Shown: positions 59,198 through 64,000 of the stretch, piece by piece
How positions within the stretch are numbered: the stretch's first letter is position 1
How the letters are laid out: every line of letters starts with the position of its first letter
Origin: Candidatus Delongbacteria bacterium
GTDB taxonomy: Bacteria; CAIWAD01
DNA: 64,000 nucleotides
Direction of reading: 5' to 3'
NCBI GenBank assembly: GCA_041675285.1
Contig: JBAYTZ010000005.1
Span: 1-64,000 of the forward strand
Position numbers and translations under genes: made by a program
The notes under the pieces: generated by a model
Databases searched by the model: none
Seen by the model: only the letters and a program-made list of their open reading frames with translations
Told to the model about the DNA's origin: nothing

Positions 59198-60931
59198 ATG
59201 ATTCCCGTGCCCCACCTGGAACCCGCGGACCTGCGCCGCCGCATCGTCGGAGTGGACTCCCTGTTGCAGACCCCCTACGGTCGGCGGCTGATGGTCTACT
59301 GCGACTACACGGCCAGCGGACGCTGCCTGGACTTCGTCGAACACTACCTGATGCACCTGCAGCGAAACTACGCCAACACCCACACCGAGGACGACATCAC
59401 CGGCCGCTCCATGACCTTCCTGCTCCACGAGGCCGAGCAGGTGATCAAGCGGGCCGTGAACGCCGGGCCCCACGGCCGGCTGATCTGCGCCGGCGCGGGT
59501 TCCACGGCGGCCATCGACAAGTTCCAGCAGCTGGTGGGCGTGATGATTCCGCCGGCCACCCGGGACCTGCTCAGCGGGCTGCTGCAGGGCCTGTTCGGCG
59601 AGGGCGGCGACGCGCGCATGCACGAGGAGCTCGCCCGGCGCCAGCCCGTCGTGCTGGTGGGCCCTTACGAGCACCACTCCAACGAGGTCAGCTGGCGCCA
59701 GGGTCTGGCCACGGTGCTGGAGGTGGGGCTGGACGAGCGGGGTGATATCGATCTGGAGCACCTGGAGTTCCTGCTGCGCCAGCCCGGGCTGCAGGGCCGC
59801 CTGCTCATCGGCAGCTTCTCGGCGGCCTCCAACGTCACCGGCCGGATCAGCCGCGTGCCGGAAATCGCGGCCCGCCTGCACGCCCACGGCGCCCTGGCCT
59901 GTTTCGACTACGCGGCCAGCGCGCCCTACGTGGCCATCGACATGAATCCGCCCGCCGCTGCGGGCGGCGGCGACCCCAGCCTGGACGCGATCTTCCTCTC
60001 GCCGCACAAGTTCCTGGGCGGGCCGGGCTCCTGCGGCCTCTTGGTGTTCAACGAGCGCATCTATCGGCGCGACCTGCCGCCCAGTGTGGCGGGCGGCGGC
60101 ACCGTGAGCTACGTCAGCCCGCGGGCCCACGACTTCGTGACGGACATCGAGGAGCGCGAGCGCGCCGGCACGCCCGGCGTGCTGCAGCTCTTCAAGGCCG
60201 CGCTGGCCTTCCAGGTCAAGGAGGCCATCGGCCTGACGCAGATCGAAGCGCGGGAGCGCGCCCTGCTGGAGCGCGCGCTGGAGCGCTGGACGCGCAATCC
60301 GGCCATCGAGATCCTCGGCCGGCCCGATCCCGCCCGGCAGATCGGCATCGTGAGTTTCAACCTGCGCCGGCCGGGCGGCCGCTACCTGCATCCGCGGCTG
60401 GTGACCGTGCTGCTCAACGACCTGTTCGGCATCCAGTCCCGGGCGGGCTGCTCGTGCGCCGGCCCGTACGGCCACAGCCTGCTGGGCATCGACGAGACGA
60501 CCTCCGAGCGCTACCGCCAGTGCATCCTGGACGGCTGGCAGGGCATCAAGCCCGGCTGGTGCCGGGTGGGCTTCCACTACGCCATGGACGACCCCGAGGC
60601 CGAGTTCCTGGTGGACGCCGTGGACTTCGTGGCCCGGCGGGGCGCGGACTTCCTGGCCGACTACGACTTCGACCCGCACACGGCGGCCTGGAACCACCAC
60701 GCCGGCCCGCCCGTGCTGGAGGGCTTCGGCCTGGAGCAGGCGCTGAACTGCGGGTGTCCGCCCTGCCGCGGGCTGGACCCCGAGTTGCGCCTGAGTCTCT
60801 ACCGCGACTACCTGCAAGAGGCCGAGCGGCGCGCGGACGACTGCGCGGCCCGGCGGCCGGCCCTGGAAGACCTGCCGGGCGAGGCCGGCGAGCTGCAATT
60901 CTTCGACATGCCCGGCGGCGGGCCGGGCTGA
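59198..60931 (+). CDS. Class V aminotransferase-fold (cysteine desulfurase-like) PLP enzyme, long form
   Basis: A 577-residue PLP protein. The fold-type I features are CDYTASGRCLDFVEHYL, NTHTEDDITGR, GAGSTAAIDKF, GPYEHHSNEVSW (His stacking on PLP), FDYAASAPYV, and the Schiff-base lysine K271 in SPHKFLGGPGSCG. Cys418 and Cys420 in AGCSCAGPYGHS lie where cysteine desulfurases carry the persulfide cysteine. It is ~170 residues longer than IscS/SufS; the C-terminal extension includes NCGCPPCRGLD, a cysteine-rich motif. Either a desulfurase with a built-in acceptor or an unrelated class V enzyme. ATG 59198 has GAGG upstream. It is a single gene after the tRNA terminator. Confidence 0.75.
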   Translation: MIPVPHLEPADLRRRIVGVDSLLQTPYGRRLMVYCDYTASGRCLDFVEHYLMHLQRNYANTHTEDDITGRSMTFLLHEAEQVIKRAVNAGPHGRLICAGAGSTAAIDKFQQLVGVMIPPATRDLLSGLLQGLFGEGGDARMHEELARRQPVVLVGPYEHHSNEVSWRQGLATVLEVGLDERGDIDLEHLEFLLRQPGLQGRLLIGSFSAASNVTGRISRVPEIAARLHAHGALACFDYAASAPYVAIDMNPPAAAGGGDPSLDAIFLSPHKFLGGPGSCGLLVFNERIYRRDLPPSVAGGGTVSYVSPRAHDFVTDIEERERAGTPGVLQLFKAALAFQVKEAIGLTQIEARERALLERALERWTRNPAIEILGRPDPARQIGIVSFNLRRPGGRYLHPRLVTVLLNDLFGIQSRAGCSCAGPYGHSLLGIDETTSERYRQCILDGWQGIKPGWCRVGFHYAMDDPEAEFLVDAVDFVARRGADFLADYDFDPHTAAWNHHAGPPVLEGFGLEQALNCGCPPCRGLDPELRLSLYRDYLQEAERRADDCAARRPALEDLPGEAGELQFFDMPGGGPG

Positions 60932-60996
60932 TCCGCCCCTCCCGCACCGACCCGTCGGGTTGAGTGGCGGTCCCGGGCCTTCCCAAGCGGGCGGCA

Positions 60997-61025
60997 TTGA
61001 AAAGCCCTGCTTCCATCGCTACCTT
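60997..61025 (+). promoter_or_regulatory. Promoter of purN-purH
   Basis: TTGAAA (60997-61002), a 17-bp spacer, then TACCTTtc (61020-61025), giving a leader of about 46 nt. Confidence 0.6.
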
Positions 61026-61077
61026 TCTGCCCGGGATTGCATCGGGTGGAAAAGCCCAAACATCAAGGACTTGCACC

Positions 61078-61713
61078 ATGGAGCTCCGGCGCTTGGCGGT
61101 CTTCGCCTCGGGCGGAGGGAGCAACTTCCAGTCCATCCTGGCGAGCTGGAAGGCCGGCGGCCATCCGCTGGAGCCCGTCGCCCTGCTGGCCGACCGGCCG
61201 GGAGCGCCGGCCCTGGACAAGGCCCGCGCAGCCGGACTGGACACGGCGGTCTTCGGCAAGGGCTGCTGGAGCGAGGACGCGCCCCGGGTGGGCGAAGTGC
61301 TGGACTGGCTGCGGGAGCGCTCCGTGGACGTGGTGGCGCTGGCGGGTTTCCTGCGGCGCGTGCCGCCGGACCTGGTGGCGGCCTTTCGCGGCCGGATGCT
61401 CAACATCCACCCGGCCCTGCTGCCCGCCTTCGGCGGCGCGGGCATGTACGGCCACTTCGTGCACGAGGCCGTCTGGCGGACGGGCTGCCGCGTGAGCGGC
61501 GCCACGGTGCACCTGGTGGACGAGGCCTACGACCGCGGCCCCATCCTGCTCCAGCGGGCCGTGGCCCTGGACGTCGCCGACGGGCCGGCGGAGATCGCCG
61601 GCCGCGTGTTGCAGGTGGAGCATGAGTTGTATCCCGAGGCCCTGGCGCTGCTGGCGGACCGGGGCATCACCATCGAGGAAGGACGGGCCATCCCATGTCG
61701 CGCATCCCGCTGA
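61078..61713 (+). CDS. purN: Phosphoribosylglycinamide formyltransferase PurN
   Basis: A 211-residue enzyme that transfers the formyl group of 10-formyl-THF to GAR in purine synthesis. It shows FASGGGSNFQSIL (phosphate loop), VVALAGFLRRVPPDLV, the catalytic Asn/His in MLNIHPALLPAFGG, and the Asp region VDEAYDRGPILLQ. The usual formyltransferase GxY/H-G-x-x-V-H appears as GMYGHFVHEAV. ATG 61078 is set by the start of the fold. It overlaps purH by 19 bp. Confidence 0.93.
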   Translation: MELRRLAVFASGGGSNFQSILASWKAGGHPLEPVALLADRPGAPALDKARAAGLDTAVFGKGCWSEDAPRVGEVLDWLRERSVDVVALAGFLRRVPPDLVAAFRGRMLNIHPALLPAFGGAGMYGHFVHEAVWRTGCRVSGATVHLVDEAYDRGPILLQRAVALDVADGPAEIAGRVLQVEHELYPEALALLADRGITIEEGRAIPCRASR

Positions 61714-63266
61714 AACGCGCCCTGCTGTCCGTCCACGACAAGACGGGCATCGTGGAACTGGCCCGCCGGCTGGCCGGCGCGGGCTGCGAACTCGTCTCCA
61801 CCGGCGGCACGGCGCGCCTGCTGCGGGAGAACGGCCTGCCCGTGCGCGAAGTGAGCGAGCTGACGGGCTTCCCGGAAATGATGGACGGCCGGGTTAAGAC
61901 CCTGCATCCCCGCGTGCACGGCGGCCTGCTGGCCCGCCGGGATCACGAGGAGGATCTGGCCCTGGCCGCCGAGAACGGCATCGGCCTGATCGACCTGGTG
62001 GTGGTGACGCTCTATCCCTTCGAGGAGGTGAGCCGCCGTCCGGGGGTCAGCCTGGCCGACCTTGTGGAGAACATCGACATCGGCGGGCCGGCCATGCTGC
62101 GCAGCGCGGCCAAGAACCACGCCTTCGTCAGCGTCGTCTGTGACACGGCCGACTACCCGGCCCTGCTGGCCGAGGTGGGGCAGGGCGGAACCACCGTGGC
62201 TTTCCGGCGCAGCCTGGCGGCCAAGGTCTTCGCCCGCACGGCGGCCTACGACGGACTGATCGCCCGGGAGCTGGGCGCGCGTTTCGAAGAGGAGGGCGCG
62301 CAGGCGATGGGCGGGACGGCCCCGGAGATGCCGCCCGTGGTCTCCCTGACATTGCCCCGGGTCCAGGAGCTGCGCTACGGCGAAAACCCGCACCAGCGCG
62401 CGGCCGTCTACGGCGACCTGGACGGCCTGCACATCCTGCACGGCAAGGCCCTGTCCTACAACAACCTGCTGGACGTGGACGCGGCGCTGGAGCTGATCGG
62501 CGACTTCCCCGCGGCCGAAGGCGCCGCCTGCGCCATCCTCAAGCACACCAATCCCTGCGGGGCGGCCCTGGGGGCCGACGCGGGTGAAGCCTTCCAGCGT
62601 GCGCTCTCCACGGACAGCGTCAGCCCCTTCGGCGGGATCGTGGTCTGGAACCGGCCCGTGGACGCGGAGACCGCGGCCCGCGTGCACGGCCTGTTCATGG
62701 AGATCCTCATCGCCCCCGGGTTCAGCGACGAGGCCCTGGCCATCCTGCGCAAGAAGAAGGACCGCCGCCTGCTGGCCTGCGGGCCGCTGGCCGGCCCCGG
62801 CTTCCAGGTCCGCCACTTCTTCGGGGGCCTGCTCGTGCAGGGGCGCGACCACCTGCGGTTGGAGGATCCGGCCGGGTACCGCTGCGTGACCCGGCGCCAG
62901 CCCACGCCCGGGGAGCGGACCAACCTGCTCTTCGCCTGGAAGGTGGTGCGGCACGTGAAGTCCAACGCCATCGTGCTGACCCGGGACGGCCGCACACTGG
63001 GCATCGGCGCCGGACAGATGAGCCGCGTGGACTCCAGCGAACTGGCCGTGCTCAAGGCGCGGCGCGAAGGACACGATCTGGCGGGCAGCGCCCTGGGCTC
63101 CGACGCCTTCTTCCCCTTCCCGGACGGCGTGGAGGCCGCGGCGGCGGCGGGCGTCACGGCCGTGATCCAACCGGGCGGCAGCGTGCGCGACGAGGAGGTC
63201 ATCCGCGCCGCCGACGAGGCCGGGATGACCATGCTCTTCACGGACCGGCGGCACTTCCGCCATTAG
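61695..63266 (+). CDS. purH: Bifunctional AICAR transformylase/IMP cyclohydrolase PurH
   Basis: A 523-residue enzyme for the last two steps of IMP synthesis. The N-terminal cyclohydrolase has SVHDKTGIVELARRLAG, STGGTARLLRENG and DGRVKTLHPRVHGGLLARRD. The C-terminal transformylase has ELRYGENPHQRAAVY, AAILKHTNPCGAA-type loop (catalytic Lys-His), DSVSPFGGIV, and SNAIVLTRDGRTLGIGAGQMSRVDS. Length is typical (~510-530). Its ATG lies inside purN, indicating coupled translation. Confidence 0.96.
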   Translation: MSRIPLKRALLSVHDKTGIVELARRLAGAGCELVSTGGTARLLRENGLPVREVSELTGFPEMMDGRVKTLHPRVHGGLLARRDHEEDLALAAENGIGLIDLVVVTLYPFEEVSRRPGVSLADLVENIDIGGPAMLRSAAKNHAFVSVVCDTADYPALLAEVGQGGTTVAFRRSLAAKVFARTAAYDGLIARELGARFEEEGAQAMGGTAPEMPPVVSLTLPRVQELRYGENPHQRAAVYGDLDGLHILHGKALSYNNLLDVDAALELIGDFPAAEGAACAILKHTNPCGAALGADAGEAFQRALSTDSVSPFGGIVVWNRPVDAETAARVHGLFMEILIAPGFSDEALAILRKKKDRRLLACGPLAGPGFQVRHFFGGLLVQGRDHLRLEDPAGYRCVTRRQPTPGERTNLLFAWKVVRHVKSNAIVLTRDGRTLGIGAGQMSRVDSSELAVLKARREGHDLAGSALGSDAFFPFPDGVEAAAAAGVTAVIQPGGSVRDEEVIRAADEAGMTMLFTDRRHFRH

Positions 63267-63421
63267 CAGCGGCGACTCCGCGCCGGAGTCCGCCCCCCGG
63301 GCCCCGCCGTGTGACACGGGCGGAGCCGGGCCGCGGAGCGGGCGGGGATGAAGCGAATCATGGGGCTTGGGCGCGGGGCCGCGGGGTGGCCGCGGAGCCG
63401 GGCTCCCAAATTGGAACCGAC
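63267..63421 (+). other. Intergenic region between purH and mreB
   Basis: 155 bp, very GC-rich, with two GC-rich hairpins (GACTCC/GGAGTC near 63275-63291; GGCCCCGCC/GGGCGGAGCC near 63299-63326) but no T tract. I see no clear promoter for mreB and no coding. Confidence 0.4.
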
Positions 63422-64000
63422 ATGGGCTTCTCTTTCCTGAGCCTCTTCGGAGGCATGTTCTCCAACGAGATCGCCATCGACCTGGGCACGGCCAACACGC
63501 TGGTCTACGTCAAGGGCAAGGGCATCCTGGTGCGCGAGCCCAGCGTGGTGGCCATGTCCAAAAGCGACCGCAAGGTGCTGGCCATCGGCTACGAGGCCCG
63601 CGAGATGATGGGCAAGACCCACGCCGACGTGGAGGTGATCCGCCCCATGCGGGACGGCGTCATCGACGACGACGAGGTGGCCGAGGAGATGATCCGCGCC
63701 TTCATCCGCAAGGTGACCAAGAACCGCCTCACCCGGCCCCGGGTGATCGTCTGCGTGCCCAGCGGCGTGACCAAGAGCGAAAAGCGCATCATCAACGACT
63801 CGGCCGAGCACGCCGGCGCGCGCGAGGTCTACCTGATCGCCGAGCCCATGGCCGCGGCCCTGGGCGTGGGCCTGCCCGTGGACCAGCCCATCGGCAGCAT
63901 GGTGATCGACATCGGCGGCGGCACCACGGAGATCGCGGTGATCAGCCTCTCGGGCATCGTCTGTGACACGTCCATCCGCACGGGTGGCGACGAAATGGAC
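63422..64000 (+). CDS. mreB: Rod-shape determining protein MreB (cut by the window end)
   Basis: The first 193 codons are present and open to the last base. The actin-like ATPase shows phosphate-1 NEIAIDLGTANTLVYVKGKGI, ANEPSVVA-type EPSVVAMSK, the VIRPMRDGVI connector, RPRVIVCVPSGVTKSEKRII, AEPMAAALGVGLPV and phosphate-2 MVIDIGGGTTEIAVISL. MreB polymerises under the inner membrane and guides cell-wall synthesis, so the cell is probably rod-shaped. It starts at ATG 63422 with a short amphipathic, membrane-binding lead (GFSFLSLFGGMF). Confidence 0.96.
   Translation, partial: MGFSFLSLFGGMFSNEIAIDLGTANTLVYVKGKGILVREPSVVAMSKSDRKVLAIGYEAREMMGKTHADVEVIRPMRDGVIDDDEVAEEMIRAFIRKVTKNRLTRPRVIVCVPSGVTKSEKRIINDSAEHAGAREVYLIAEPMAAALGVGLPVDQPIGSMVIDIGGGTTEIAVISLSGIVCDTSIRTGGDEMD

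Overview
The window is high-GC bacterial chromosome from a member or relative of the FCB (Fibrobacteres-Chlorobi-Bacteroidetes) superphylum, most likely one of its candidate phyla. I cannot place it more closely. The evidence is two PorV/PorQ-type outer-membrane proteins, proteins ending in type IX secretion (T9SS)-like sorting domains, DUF5683-type membrane proteins, a FadL/GDSL-lipoprotein pair, and promoters whose -10 element reads TAnnTT(g), close to the Bacteroidetes TAnnTTTG element. Coding density is high and many genes overlap by 1-20 bases.

Layout. The window opens in the 3' end of a 5S rRNA gene. AMP nucleosidase, an AEC permease, a BaiN/YhiN-type flavoprotein and an unknown protein follow (213-3955). 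A reverse-strand STAND-type regulator (3956-7255) diverges from an operon coding for a degenerate adenylate-forming enzyme and an EF-G paralogue (7422-11053). After a HIT protein comes an operon (11804-15556) with a thioredoxin-fold/TPR protein, a FadL porin and a GDSL lipoprotein. The first of these carries an in-frame UGA exactly where the first CxxC cysteine should be, followed at once by a SECIS-like hairpin, so it is very probably a selenoprotein. An enoyl-CoA hydratase and two PorV-like proteins follow. The second PorV gene is preceded by a promoter-structured leader-terminator unit that looks like an attenuator or unknown riboswitch (18008-18231).

From 19545 to 27661 runs a secretion/envelope cluster: an M6-like protein that has lost its catalytic residues, an HExxH protease/beta-propeller/barrel fusion, and two DUF5683-like proteins. 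It ends at a 166-bp inverted-repeat element. An RmlD-like reductase, a second palindromic repeat, a toxin-antitoxin pair, an OPT transporter, a T9SS-sorted beta-helix protein and an Rrf2 Fe-S regulator fill 27845-35289.

The forward run 35515-53108 carries purL, an AsmA/YdbH-like protein, a DUF1318 lipoprotein, a 2563-residue secreted CHAT protein, a long GlmS with an N-terminal propeptide, and an EamA transporter. The last quarter is housekeeping: aconitase (reverse), RlmB, MazG, HU, tRNAs for Pro, Arg, His and Glu, a class V aminotransferase-like protein, purN-purH and the start of mreB, which runs off the window.

The two observations most worth following are the candidate selenoprotein at 11804-12859 and the candidate cis-regulatory RNA at 18043-18231.
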